NCBI GenBank assembly: GCA_944354085.1
Contig: CALVPW010000005.1
Span: 1 to 30,874, forward strand
From: an uncultured Clostridia bacterium
Lineage (GTDB): Bacteria; Bacillota; Clostridia; Christensenellales; Borkfalkiaceae
Direction: 5' to 3'
DNA length: 30,874 bases
Shown here one piece after another: positions 22,559-30,574 of this stretch. The position numbers and the translations under genes are program-made. Below the pieces are notes generated by a model that ran no database searches, was not told where the DNA came from, and worked only from the letters and a program-made list of their open reading frames with translations. Each line of letters starts with the position of its first letter. Position 1 is the first letter of the stretch.

Positions 22559-23380
22559 ATGAAGACCTTATTCGTGTCCGATCTGGACGGGACCTTGCTC
22601 ACACGGCACGAGTGTCTTTCCGCTTACAGCATCGAACACCTCAACGCCCTCATTCAAAAGGGGCTGCCTTTTACGTTTGCAACGGCGCGCGCCGTCACGA
22701 GCGCGCTGCATGCGCTCCGCGGGCTGGAGATCAGGTTGCCCGCAGTGTATTATAACGGCGGGCTCATCTTCGACGTGAACACGCGCGAGATCCTGCGCGC
22801 GGTCCTCTTCGGCGAGGAGGAGAAAAAATACGTGCTCTCCGTGCTGCAGGCGCACGGGATCGATCCCGTCGTCTTCGGGGCGGACAGCGCACGTGAGCGG
22901 CTCGTCTGGCACGTCGGCAAGGAAAACGCGGGCGTGGAGCGCTATCTTGCGCGCCGCAAGTCCGATCCCCGCCTTACGCCCGTCTATTCGGACGAGGCGC
23001 TTTTAACGGGCAGCGCCTTTTACTTTAAGTGCATCGGTCCGCGCGCGCAGCTCGAGAGTGCGTGGGATATCCTCAAAATGGATCCCCGCTTTATCTGCAT
23101 CTTCCATCAGGAGACCTATCAGAACGATTTTTGGATGGAGATCTCGCCGCACGCCGCGACCAAAGCGAGCGCCGTGCGCTTTTTGAAGGAGAAACTCGGC
23201 TGCGAAACGCTCGTGTGCTTCGGCGACAGCGCGAACGATTCGGATATGTTCGACGTGTGCGACAAAAAATATGCCGTGCGCAACGCCGACGATTGGTTAA
23301 AGGAAAAAGCGACGGGCGTCATCGGCTATTGCGAAGAGGACGGCGTCGCCAAGTGGCTGGATGAAAACGCGGGCTTTTGA
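22559..23380 (+). CDS. Cof-type HAD-IIB family hydrolase
   Basis: The 273-residue protein has the HAD phosphatase motifs: DLDGT with Asp8 nucleophile and Asp10, FATAR (motif II position), the lysine in HAATKASAV (motif III) and GDSANDSDM (motif IV). The C2B cap lies between motifs II and III. It should dephosphorylate a sugar phosphate or a cofactor such as FMN or pyridoxal phosphate; specificity is not readable. ATG at 22559 follows AAGGATGG. An in-frame ATG at 22538 would add seven residues but lacks a ribosome binding site. It precedes purH by 33 bases. Confidence 0.92.
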   Translation: MKTLFVSDLDGTLLTRHECLSAYSIEHLNALIQKGLPFTFATARAVTSALHALRGLEIRLPAVYYNGGLIFDVNTREILRAVLFGEEEKKYVLSVLQAHGIDPVVFGADSARERLVWHVGKENAGVERYLARRKSDPRLTPVYSDEALLTGSAFYFKCIGPRAQLESAWDILKMDPRFICIFHQETYQNDFWMEISPHAATKASAVRFLKEKLGCETLVCFGDSANDSDMFDVCDKKYAVRNADDWLKEKATGVIGYCEEDGVAKWLDENAGF

Positions 23381-23413
23381 GCCGCAGCGCAGGATGATAA
23401 AACGGGAAGAGCT

Positions 23414-24949
23414 ATGAAAGCAAAAAAGAGAGCGTACGTCAGCGTTTACAACAAAGAGCGGATCGTGGAGTTCTGCCGCTATCTCGTCGAATACGGGTAC
23501 GAGATCATCGCCACCGAGGGCACGTGCAATGTCTTGCGCGAGGCGGGCATCGCCGCGCTCTCCGCGCATGAACTTACGGGATATCCCGAGCCCCTCGGCG
23601 GGAAGGTCCGCGCGATGCATCCCGCCGTGTACACGGGCATCATCGCCAATCAGCTCACGCCCGCGCAGTTCAAGGAACTCGGAAGAGCAAAAGCCAAGGT
23701 GTTTCCCATCGAACTCGTCGTCATCAACCTGTATCCTTTCCGTCAGGATATGGAGGCGGGGCTTTCCTTCCGCGAGGCTGCCGAACACATGGATGTGGGC
23801 GGCGTCGCGCTCCTCGATGCGGCTGCCCGCAACTATATGCACACCGTCGCCGTCTGCGATCCCGACGATTACGACCGCGTGCTGTGCGATCTTGCGGCGG
23901 GCGCCATCCCGGAGGACGAGCGCCAATACCTTATGTACAAGGCGTTTTCCTATACCGCCGCATACGATGCGCTCGTGGCGCAGTATCTTTCGTATCAGCT
24001 GAAGATCGCCTTCCCCAAGACGCTCACCGTCACGTACGAGAAGACGCAGGACATGCTCTACGGCGAAAACCCGCACCAGCGCGCCGCCGTGTACCGCGAG
24101 CCGCTCTTAAAGGAAGGTTCCATCGCCTGCGCGAAGCAGCTTGCGGGCGATGCGCCCACCTATAACAACATCCATGACGCCAACGCGGCGCTCGAGCTCG
24201 TCAAAGAGTACGATTCTCCCGCCGTCGTCGCCTGCAAGCACGGCGTGCCGTGCAGCGCGGGGACGGGGAGCGATCTTTACGAGGCGTTCGAACGCGCCGC
24301 CGCAGCCGATCCGCTTCATTTCCGCGGCGGCATCCTTGCCGCCAACGGCGTGGTGGACGCGCGGATCGCGGCGCGGGTACGCGATATGGGCGTCGAGGCG
24401 GTCGTTGCCGTCGGCTTCACGCCCGAGGCGATGAGCGAGCTGCGCTTCGATCGCTCCGTCATCCTTTTGGAGATGCCCGATATCCGCAGCAAGGTGCAGT
24501 TCTCGACCTTCGATATGAAAAAGATCTACGGCGGGCTGCTCGTACAGACGTACGATACGGCGCTCCTCGAAGACGCCGTCTGCGTTTCGGCGCGCAAGCC
24601 CTCGGAAGAGGAGATGGCGGCGCTGCTGTTCAACTATAAAGTCGCCAAGCACGCGCGCTCTTCCGCCGTCGTCGTGGGAACGGGCGATCGGACGTGCGGC
24701 ATCGGAACGGGGCAGACCAACCGCATGCTCGCCCTTCGGTTCGCGCTCTCGCTCGCGGGGGAGAAGGCGAAGGGGGCGGTCATCGCTTCGGACGCGTCGC
24801 TCTTGAACAGGGAGAGCGTGGAGGAATGCCGCGCAGCGGGGATCGTCGCCGTCGTGCAGACGGGAAGACCCGACGACGAGACGGTGAAACTGTGCGACGA
24901 ATACGCGATCGCCGTCGTCTGTTCGCAGCAGCGGCACTTCAAAGTATAA
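23414..24949 (+). CDS. purH: Divergent PurH (AICAR transformylase/IMP cyclohydrolase)
   Basis: The 511-residue protein aligns over its length with bifunctional PurH, which performs the last two steps of IMP synthesis. The N-terminal part keeps VVINLYPF, DVGGVALLDAAARN and YGENPHQRAAVY. The transformylase part keeps the Lys275-His276 pair (CKHGVPC), NNIHDANAAL and RHFKV at the end. Several usually constant segments differ: SVYNKER for SVSDKTG, ATEGT for STGGT, KVRAMHPAVYTG for RVKTLHPKIHGG, GIGTGQTNR for GVGAGQMSR, and ASDASLLN for ASDAFFPF. The role is likely kept, but both active sites are unusual. A GGAAGAG ribosome binding site precedes the ATG. No other purine gene is adjacent. Confidence 0.85.
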   Translation: MKAKKRAYVSVYNKERIVEFCRYLVEYGYEIIATEGTCNVLREAGIAALSAHELTGYPEPLGGKVRAMHPAVYTGIIANQLTPAQFKELGRAKAKVFPIELVVINLYPFRQDMEAGLSFREAAEHMDVGGVALLDAAARNYMHTVAVCDPDDYDRVLCDLAAGAIPEDERQYLMYKAFSYTAAYDALVAQYLSYQLKIAFPKTLTVTYEKTQDMLYGENPHQRAAVYREPLLKEGSIACAKQLAGDAPTYNNIHDANAALELVKEYDSPAVVACKHGVPCSAGTGSDLYEAFERAAAADPLHFRGGILAANGVVDARIAARVRDMGVEAVVAVGFTPEAMSELRFDRSVILLEMPDIRSKVQFSTFDMKKIYGGLLVQTYDTALLEDAVCVSARKPSEEEMAALLFNYKVAKHARSSAVVVGTGDRTCGIGTGQTNRMLALRFALSLAGEKAKGAVIASDASLLNRESVEECRAAGIVAVVQTGRPDDETVKLCDEYAIAVVCSQQRHFKV

Positions 24950-24960
24950 ATATAAGTTGA

Positions 24961-24986
24961 ACGCGGCGCGTGGGCGCCGCGTTTTT
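24961..24986 (+). terminator. Intrinsic terminator after purH
   Basis: The stem ACGCGGCGC/GCGCCGCGT (24961-24969 with 24974-24982, loop GTGG) is followed by TTTTT. It is well formed for the plus strand; on the minus strand no clear T-run follows. Confidence 0.85.
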
Positions 24987-25015
24987 CTGCCGCGCGGGCG
25001 CGGGAGACGTCTGCG

Positions 25016-25393
25016 CTAAAACAAATTGGCAAGGGAGAGGCGGTAGCCCGCGGGGAGCGTCTTTGCGGCGTGCATCACGATCTCGAGCTTCGCCATGGCA
25101 AAGCGCGGCTCGCCTTCCGCGATGAGGCGGACGGCTTCGGAGAGGGGCTCGTCCATGCGGTTGACGTCGCCGTGGGGCAGCCAGATATGCAGCGTCTGTT
25201 TGCGCGCCTCCCAAGCGGTGCGCACCGCTTCGGCGTCGCCGACGTTCGCCGTGCCCGCCTCCGCTTTCTCGTAGAGGACGTGCACTTCCTCGTAAAAGTC
25301 GTGCAGCGAACGCGTCACATGGCAGTGTTCAAAGACCGCGGCGCCCGCCAAAAGCGCGAGCGCCGCGGCGATGGCTGCAAACGATTTGATCAT
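25016..25393 (-). CDS. DUF4363 family protein
   Basis: The 125-residue protein starts with one hydrophobic segment (about residues 4-20), either a signal anchor or an uncleaved signal peptide. A mainly helical extracytoplasmic part follows, with the pattern LHDFYEEVHVLYEKA, an EARKQTLHIWLPHGDVNRMDEPLSEAVRLIAEGE core and a C-terminal helix. This is the layout of DUF4363 proteins, which commonly sit beside DUF421 membrane proteins, as here. Function is unknown. GAGGAGGGAG precedes the start, and the gap to the DUF421 gene is 9 bases. Confidence 0.8.
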   Translation of the reverse strand: MIKSFAAIAAALALLAGAAVFEHCHVTRSLHDFYEEVHVLYEKAEAGTANVGDAEAVRTAWEARKQTLHIWLPHGDVNRMDEPLSEAVRLIAEGEPRFAMAKLEIVMHAAKTLPAGYRLSLANLF

Positions 25394-25402
25394 ACTCCCT
25401 CC

Positions 25403-26092
25403 TCACCACGTTTTTCCGTTGGGATACGCAACGTGCAGCGTACGGAATTTCTCGCCCTTGACCTGTAAATACAATTTCCCCGTGCCGTCGGCGGTGAGCA
25501 CGAGCACGCGGCGGAGGGCGGGCACGCCTTCGCGCCGCAGCACTTCCTCAAAAAAGGCGCGTTCCACGCCCGTGAACGCCAGATTTTTCTCGTCGAATTT
25601 CCCGTTGTCGATGACGACGAGGGGCAGCGAAGGCTGCATCGACGCGAGATCTTGTTTGGGCAGCGCCGAAAAGGTGCCGTTGGACTCGTACAGCGCGTAG
25701 TCGACGGCGTCGAGCGAAAAATACCCCGCCGCGCGCAGCGATCCGATGAGGTCGGAAACGTCCAAGCGGTTGCGTTTGAGCTGATAGTCGTCGATGCCGT
25801 TTTTGTTGATGACGACGCTCGGCTTTCCCGAGATGACCGTTTTCAGCGGTTTGACTTTCAGGTCGATGAGCGTGACGAGCTCGTGCAGCACGAAGATGGC
25901 GAGCACGGAGACGATGCCGTATAAAAGGGGGATGGAAGTATCCGCCATGGGGATGCAGGCGAGTTCGGCGATGAGCAGCGTGATCACGAGCTCAAAGGGC
26001 TGCATCTCGCCGATCTGCCGTTTTCCCATCAGGCGCATCACGATAAGGAGCGCCAGATAGATGACCGCCGTGCGGATCATAACGAGTACCAT
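25403..26092 (-). CDS. DUF421 domain-containing (YetF-like) membrane protein
   Basis: The 229-residue protein has three N-terminal membrane helices (about 4-20, 32-50 and 55-75), with the signature RLMGKRQIGEMQPFELVITLLIAELA. Two small soluble beta domains follow, including KPSVVINKNGIDDYQLKRNRLDVSDLIGSLR. This is the YetF/YdfS family, of poorly known function linked to sporulation and membrane physiology in bacilli. No Shine-Dalgarno precedes ATG 26092, nor the in-frame ATG at 26080, and I see no convincing minus-strand promoter. It is transcribed divergently from the folate riboswitch. Confidence 0.88.
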   Translation of the reverse strand: MVLVMIRTAVIYLALLIVMRLMGKRQIGEMQPFELVITLLIAELACIPMADTSIPLLYGIVSVLAIFVLHELVTLIDLKVKPLKTVISGKPSVVINKNGIDDYQLKRNRLDVSDLIGSLRAAGYFSLDAVDYALYESNGTFSALPKQDLASMQPSLPLVVIDNGKFDEKNLAFTGVERAFFEEVLRREGVPALRRVLVLTADGTGKLYLQVKGEKFRTLHVAYPNGKTW

Positions 26093-26134
26093 AAAAAAAG
26101 TGTGGGCAAAGGGCGGGAAAGTATCCCCAAGCAG

Positions 26135-26163
26135 TTGCTTTTTTTATAAAATGCCGCTATAAT
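26135..26163 (+). promoter_or_regulatory. Promoter of the folT riboswitch transcript
   Basis: TTGCTT (26135-26140), a 17-base spacer and TATAAT (26158-26163) place the start near 26170, directly in front of the aptamer. Confidence 0.8.
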
Positions 26164-26172
26164 ATAAGGCAA

Positions 26173-26263
26173 GAAGAGTAGCCAAGGCGCGTTAAGTGTT
26201 GCGAAACGGGACGTTGTTCGCAAACGAAAGGGAACTCCCTGCGGTGCCGCGGCGCGTCCGCTC
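26173..26263 (+). ncRNA. Tetrahydrofolate (THF) riboswitch aptamer
   Basis: The sequence follows the THF-I consensus in order. AGAGTAG opens it, then GCGCGTTAAGTG. The P3 hairpin TTGCGAA/TTCGCAA (26199-26205 with 26217-26223) encloses ACGGGACG. Then come ACGAA, a small hairpin AGGG-AAC-TCCCT, GCGGTG and the closing GCGTCCGCTC. GCC.. GGC segments at 26181-26188 and 26246-26252 form P2. The class binds reduced folates and is almost confined to Bacillota, where it controls folate transport and synthesis. The downstream gene is a folate-type ECF component, which agrees. The P1 stem is short and partly unclear. Confidence 0.9.
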
Positions 26264-26286
26264 GAAACGGCTTTATGCCACTTTTT

Positions 26287-26316
26287 GCGGACCTCCTCAG
26301 TTTAGGAGGTTTTTTT
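26287..26316 (+). terminator. Riboswitch expression platform: terminator that contains the folT ribosome binding site
   Basis: ACCTCC (26291-26296) pairs with GGAGGT (26305-26310) across the loop TCAGTTTA, and seven T residues follow. The right arm is also the folT Shine-Dalgarno sequence, 9 bases before the ATG. GCGGAC (26287-26292) can instead pair with GTCCGC (26256-26261), which belongs to the 3' part of the aptamer. When folate holds the aptamer, the terminator is free to form; without ligand the competing pair would hinder it. This predicts repression by folate. Confidence 0.8.
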
Positions 26317-26318
26317 GT

Positions 26319-26924
26319 ATGTTCTTTTCCGCATATTTCCGCGCGCTCTCGGCGGGGAAAAAGATCGCGCTCGCGGCGCTGTTCGCGGCGCTCAGCGTCG
26401 TCGTCAACGTGTTTTCCGTTGACGTCGGTACGAGCAACAAGATCGCTTTTACGTATACCGTCTGCTTTTTTGCGGGATACCTCATGGGCGGTCTGCCCGC
26501 CTTTTTGGTGGCGTTTTTGGGGGATGCGCTCGGGTATCTCATCAATCCGCAGGGCGTATATTGGCTGTTCGGCGCCACGCTCGGAGTGTACGCCTTCATC
26601 ATGGGGGCGGCGATGAACGCGCCCTTCGGCAAGGGGCGCGGCGCACCCTATTGGAAGGCGGCGATCGCTTTTGTGACGGGGTATCTTCTCGTGACCGTGC
26701 TGTTGAACTCCGTCGTCAATTATTGGTACGCGCGCATTTTCTTTTGGAACGGCGTCGAAAAAAAGGTGTTCTGGGTATACGTCGGCGGACGCATCGCCTT
26801 TCAGAGCGTCGTGTTTGCCGTCAACGCCGCGGTCTCTATGGCGCTGCTGCCCGTCGCCGTCAAGCTCAGCGTCCCCAAAAACAAGCGCAAACGCCCGCTT
26901 GGAGAGCGCAGGCAGGCATCGTAA
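26319..26924 (+). CDS. folT: Folate-type ECF transporter S component
   Basis: The 201-residue membrane protein has five or six hydrophobic helices and the S-component pattern: an N-terminal AALFAALSVVVNVF helix, then AFTYTVCFFAGYLMGGLPAFLVAFLGDALGYLI. It would bind folate and work with the shared EcfA/A'/T module, which is not in the window. The folate assignment rests on the THF riboswitch directly upstream and on the overall pattern. The start is ATG 26319 after AGGAGG; the open frame runs on to 26196 through the riboswitch and is not coding there. The tail is basic. Confidence 0.88.
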   Translation: MFFSAYFRALSAGKKIALAALFAALSVVVNVFSVDVGTSNKIAFTYTVCFFAGYLMGGLPAFLVAFLGDALGYLINPQGVYWLFGATLGVYAFIMGAAMNAPFGKGRGAPYWKAAIAFVTGYLLVTVLLNSVVNYWYARIFFWNGVEKKVFWVYVGGRIAFQSVVFAVNAAVSMALLPVAVKLSVPKNKRKRPLGERRQAS

Positions 26925-26942
26925 AATTCACATAAGCATTGC

Positions 26943-26973
26943 GTCGACCCGAGAGTATCGGGTTGACTTTTTT
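26943..26973 (+). terminator. Intrinsic terminator after folT
   Basis: The stem GTCGACCCGA/TCGGGTTGAC (26943-26952 with 26958-26967, one G-T pair, loop GAGTA) is followed by six T residues. Its right arm contains the -35 box of the lgt promoter. Confidence 0.85.
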
Positions 26974-26992
26974 ATATCGGGCGTGATATAAT
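26963..26992 (+). promoter_or_regulatory. Promoter of the lgt operon
   Basis: TTGACT (26963-26968), an 18-base spacer and the extended -10 TGATATAAT (hexamer 26987-26992) place the start near 26999. The leader of about 16 bases holds AAAGGAG. The -35 overlaps the folT terminator stem. Confidence 0.78.
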
Positions 26993-27014
26993 AGACGCGA
27001 TCAAAGGAGCGTTT

Positions 27015-28064
27015 ATGATTACATCCTTGCTTGCCGCAGACGGACCGCTGTTCGGCGCGAACAACCGCGGCATCATCATCTTTGGGTTCGAGATCTACTA
27101 TTATGCCATCTGCATCGTGTGCGGCATGATCGGGGCGGCGGCGCTTTCCGCGCTTTTGATGAAGCGCAGGAACATGTCGCCCGACCTCATCTTTTTGCTG
27201 TTCGTCGTGTGCATCCCGACGGCGATCGTCGGCGCGCGGCTCTTTTCCTGCCTCACCGACGAGAGCATCGGCATACAAAACTTTTTCCGCTTCCGCGACG
27301 GCGGCTTGTCCATCACGGGCGGCGTTTTGGGCGGCGTGTTTGCGGGGTTCGTCGTGTGCCGTATCCGTAAGGTCAGCTTCCTCAGGGCGGCGGACTGCGT
27401 CGTCATCAACATCCTCATCGCCCAGTCTCTGGGCAGATGGGGGAACTTCTTCAACGGCGAGGTATACGGCGCGGAAGTCACCGATCCCGCATGGCAGTGG
27501 TTCCCGTTCGCCGTTCCCATCGCGGGCAACGTGAGCGAGGTGGGCGGCATCGGAGGGTTTTCCGATCCCAACGCCACGTGGCATTACGCGTTCTTCTTTT
27601 ATGAGAGCGTCATCAATCTCATCGGCTGGGCGCTTCTCTTTACGCTCGCATGGAAGATGAACAAAAAGCCCAACGGCGTGCTCATTTGCCTGTATTTTGT
27701 ATGGTACGGAACGGTGCGTTCGGTGATGGAGCCGCTTCGCGATCCTAAGTTCATCCTCGATAAGGGCGGCGTCATGTGGTCGGAAGTCTTCTCCATCCTC
27801 ATGGTGGGGCTGGGCGTCTGCGCCATTTTGGTGCTCTGCATCCTCAATTTCCGCAAAGAAAAGGCGTTTTTCGGCAGCCGCGTGGGCGATCCCTGCGGCA
27901 TCCGCGACTATCTCACGCCGTATAAGGACGATATCCCGTACTATTCCACCATCAACATGTTCGGGAGCGAGTATCCGCCCGCGCCCGAAAAGCAGGAGAA
28001 GAAAAAGCGAAACGCGAAAACAGAGCAGGACGAGGAGCCGCCTCGGGACGGAGGCACGGCATGA
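27015..28064 (+). CDS. lgt: Prolipoprotein diacylglyceryl transferase
   Basis: The 349-residue integral membrane enzyme moves diacylglycerol from phosphatidylglycerol to the lipobox cysteine of prolipoproteins, the first step of lipoprotein maturation. About seven membrane helices are visible. The Lgt signature GRWGNFFNGEVYG contains Gly140-Arg141, and GGLSITGGVLGG and HYAFFFYESVINL are further conserved parts. The last 65 residues form a long polar tail rich in Lys and Glu, longer than in most Lgt proteins. AAAGGAG precedes the start. The stop overlaps the next ATG by 4 bases. Confidence 0.94.
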   Translation: MITSLLAADGPLFGANNRGIIIFGFEIYYYAICIVCGMIGAAALSALLMKRRNMSPDLIFLLFVVCIPTAIVGARLFSCLTDESIGIQNFFRFRDGGLSITGGVLGGVFAGFVVCRIRKVSFLRAADCVVINILIAQSLGRWGNFFNGEVYGAEVTDPAWQWFPFAVPIAGNVSEVGGIGGFSDPNATWHYAFFFYESVINLIGWALLFTLAWKMNKKPNGVLICLYFVWYGTVRSVMEPLRDPKFILDKGGVMWSEVFSILMVGLGVCAILVLCILNFRKEKAFFGSRVGDPCGIRDYLTPYKDDIPYYSTINMFGSEYPPAPEKQEKKKRNAKTEQDEEPPRDGGTA

Positions 28065-29488
28065 GGAACCTCACCCTTTTGACCGATCTGTATCAGCTTA
28101 CGATGGGGCAGGGGTATTTTTCGCGCGGGAAGCACACCCAAAAGGCGGTGTTCGATATTTTTTTCCGTCCCAACCGCCTCATCACCTATTCGGTCGCCGC
28201 AGGGCTCGATCAGGCGGCGGAATATCTTGAAGACCTGCATTTTGACGAGAGCGACATATCCTATCTGCGTTCGCTCGGCATGTTCACCGAAGATTACCTT
28301 GCCTATCTGAAAGACCTCCGTTTCACGGGCGACGTATACGCCGTCCGCGAGGGGGAGATCGTCTTTCCGTACGAGCCCATCGTCACCGTCGTTGCGCCCA
28401 TGCTCGAAGCGCAGCTCGTCGAAACGGCGCTTTTGACCTTTATCAACCATCAAACACTCATCGCTTCCAAGGCGGCTAAGATCTGCGCGGCGGCGGGCGG
28501 CGGCGTGATGGAGTTCGGTTTGCGCCGCGCACAGGGTGCGGACGCGGGCATTTACGGCGCGCGCGCCGCGATGATCGGCGGCTGCGCGAGCACTTCCAAC
28601 GTGTATGCGGGCAAGCTCTTCGGCGTTCCCGTCTCGGGGACGATGGCGCACAGCTGGGTGATGAACTTCGAAAGCGAGCTCGAAGCCTTCCGCGCCTATG
28701 CGGAGAGCTTCCCCGAAAATTGCCTTCTCCTCGTCGATACCTACGATACCCTCCGCAGCGGCGTGCCCAATGCCGTCACCGTGTTCCGAGAACTGCGCGC
28801 GCGGGGGTATGAACCCAAGGGGATCCGCCTCGATTCGGGCGACCTTGCTTACCTTTCCAAGGAAGCGCGGCGCATGCTCGACGATGCGGGCTTTGAACAT
28901 GCGCTCATCTGCGCCTCGGGCGATCTCGACGAAACGCTCATCCGCTCCTTAAAGGCGCAGGGCGCGCGCATCGACTTGTGGGGGGTGGGCACCAAACTCA
29001 TCACCAGCGCCGATCTTCCCGCGCTCGGCGGCGTATATAAGCTCGCCGCGGTGTACGAGGACGGGAAGGAGGTCCCCAAGATCAAACTCTCGGATACGAC
29101 GGAGAAGATCACCAATCCTTCGCTGAAAGAGGTCTACCGCATTTACGACGGGGAGACGGACAAAGCGCTTGCCGATTACATCGTGCGGGCGGGGGAGACG
29201 GTGGATACGACAAAGCCGCTCACCCTCTTTCATCCTGTGGATACGTGGAAGCGCATGACGGTGAAAAATTTCCGTGCGCGCAAACTGCGCGAAAAACTCA
29301 TCGCGGGCGGCAAACGCGTGCAGCCCCGCTATACCATCCCCGAGATCGCCGCATACCGCGCCGCGGAATACGCGCGGTTCTGGGAGGAGTATACCCGTCA
29401 GGATATGCCGCATATCTATAAAGTGGACTTGTCCCCCGCGCTCTACGAGCTCAAACGCGCGCTCGTCGAGGCGCACGGGCGGCGGTAA
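28061..29488 (+). CDS. pncB: Nicotinate phosphoribosyltransferase
   Basis: The 475-residue enzyme makes nicotinate mononucleotide from nicotinate and PRPP in the NAD salvage pathway. Typical segments are LLTDLYQLTMGQGYF at the start, EFGLRRAQG, a GTMAHSWVM motif with the active-site histidine, RLDSGDLAYLSKEAR, the phosphate-binding region ICASGDLDE and DLWGVGTKL. The start lies in the lgt stop (ATGA), after GGAGGC. Its place between lgt and lspA has no evident functional logic. Confidence 0.94.
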   Translation: MRNLTLLTDLYQLTMGQGYFSRGKHTQKAVFDIFFRPNRLITYSVAAGLDQAAEYLEDLHFDESDISYLRSLGMFTEDYLAYLKDLRFTGDVYAVREGEIVFPYEPIVTVVAPMLEAQLVETALLTFINHQTLIASKAAKICAAAGGGVMEFGLRRAQGADAGIYGARAAMIGGCASTSNVYAGKLFGVPVSGTMAHSWVMNFESELEAFRAYAESFPENCLLLVDTYDTLRSGVPNAVTVFRELRARGYEPKGIRLDSGDLAYLSKEARRMLDDAGFEHALICASGDLDETLIRSLKAQGARIDLWGVGTKLITSADLPALGGVYKLAAVYEDGKEVPKIKLSDTTEKITNPSLKEVYRIYDGETDKALADYIVRAGETVDTTKPLTLFHPVDTWKRMTVKNFRARKLREKLIAGGKRVQPRYTIPEIAAYRAAEYARFWEEYTRQDMPHIYKVDLSPALYELKRALVEAHGRR

Positions 29489-29498
29489 GGAGGCGGAA

Positions 29499-29975
29499 AT
29501 GTTCGGAATGTATAAACGGCGCGACGTTCAGGCGCTCGTCCGCCGCCTCAGAGCGGAATACGATGGGGCGCTCAAAGCGCAGCAGGAAGCGGCGGAAGCG
29601 CTCAAAGCCGAGAACCGCGCCCTTGCCGCCCGTGTTTCGGAACTCGAACAGGCGCGTGCGAGCGTGGCGGACGCCCTCGTGCACGCCGTCGAAGAGGGCG
29701 CGCGCATCAAGGACGAAGGTGCGCGTGCGGCGGAGAACGAGCGCAAAGAGCTCGCGCTGCTCGTCGAAAAATGCCGCCTTTTATTGGGACGGCTCTCGCA
29801 AAAATACCCCGACGAGGCAGATACCAAGGCGCTCGCCGCCTTTTTGGAAGCGCTCGGGGAGACGTCCGAAGAGGAAGAAGACGGGTTGGATATGGAAGAA
29901 GTGCTCGCCCCCAAACAGCCGCTCGATCTGGGAAAACTCTGTAAAGATCTGGGGCTGATGGAGGAAGGAGAATGA
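29499..29975 (+). CDS. Coiled-coil protein, DivIVA-like
   Basis: The 158-residue soluble protein has a long N-terminal coiled coil (about 10-75). It opens with RRDVQALVRRLRAEYDGALKAQQEA, which recalls the DivIVA pattern EV..FL......YE.L. A second helix follows, then an acidic stretch (SEEEEDGLDMEE) and the end LDLGKLCKDLGLMEEGE. In many Bacillota DivIVA lies just upstream of lspA and rluD, as this gene does. The characteristic DivIVA N-terminal membrane-binding segment is not evident, so the relation is inferred mainly from position. The ribosome binding site AAGGAGG overlaps the pncB stop; the lspA ATG overlaps its own stop. Confidence 0.6.
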   Translation: MFGMYKRRDVQALVRRLRAEYDGALKAQQEAAEALKAENRALAARVSELEQARASVADALVHAVEEGARIKDEGARAAENERKELALLVEKCRLLLGRLSQKYPDEADTKALAAFLEALGETSEEEEDGLDMEEVLAPKQPLDLGKLCKDLGLMEEGE

Positions 29976-30574
29976 CGAAAAATCAAATGCGGCGCTACCA
30001 ATACATCATGGCGGGGCTGGGCGGCGGCATCATCTTTGCGGTGTTCCTCGTCGTCGATCTCATCACAAAGGCATGGGCGGAGTGGTACGAACTTGCGTTC
30101 GGGCTCGATCAGCCCGACTACTTTTTGGGGATCGTAAAGCTCACCTACGTGCAGAACCGCGGCATCGCCTTCGGCATCGCGAGCGACGATCCTTTCGTGA
30201 TGGCGATCATCACGGGCGTGACCTTTTTGCTCGCCTTTCTTCTCATCGTCGCCTTTTTTACGATCTTCCGCAACAACATGCCCGTACGGATCTGCCTCGC
30301 CGTCGTCGAGGCGGGCGCGGTGGGCAACATCATCGACCGTTTCACGCTCGGGTATGTGCGTGATTTCATCGATGTACGCCTCATCCTCTCGTACGTTTGC
30401 AACCTCGCGGACATCTATATCGTGTTCGGCGTCGTCGTGCTCGTCTTCATCATCCTGTTCATCGGCAAGAACGCCGTCTTCCCGCTCACCAAAAAGTGGC
30501 GGGAACAGGCGAAAAAGGAGGACGAGGAGCGCGACCGCCGCAACGGGCACGTCAAGGAAAAGAAGGATGAATGA
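29972..30574 (+). CDS. lspA: Lipoprotein signal peptidase (signal peptidase II)
   Basis: The 200-residue membrane aspartic protease removes the signal peptide after Lgt action. Four helices are visible. Conserved motifs are VVDLITKAW, YVQNRGIAFGI, GNIIDRFTLGYVRDFID with the first catalytic Asp, and CNLADIYIVFG with the second. The C-terminal tail of about 30 residues is strongly charged. The start overlaps the upstream stop (ATGA), and the stop lies inside the next gene. lgt lies in the same operon. Confidence 0.94.
   Translation: MTKNQMRRYQYIMAGLGGGIIFAVFLVVDLITKAWAEWYELAFGLDQPDYFLGIVKLTYVQNRGIAFGIASDDPFVMAIITGVTFLLAFLLIVAFFTIFRNNMPVRICLAVVEAGAVGNIIDRFTLGYVRDFIDVRLILSYVCNLADIYIVFGVVVLVFIILFIGKNAVFPLTKKWREQAKKEDEERDRRNGHVKEKKDE

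Noticed and set aside
26196..26318. Upstream part of the long frame containing folT
   Set aside because: This stretch is the folate riboswitch and its terminator; the ribosome binding site fits only the ATG at 26319.
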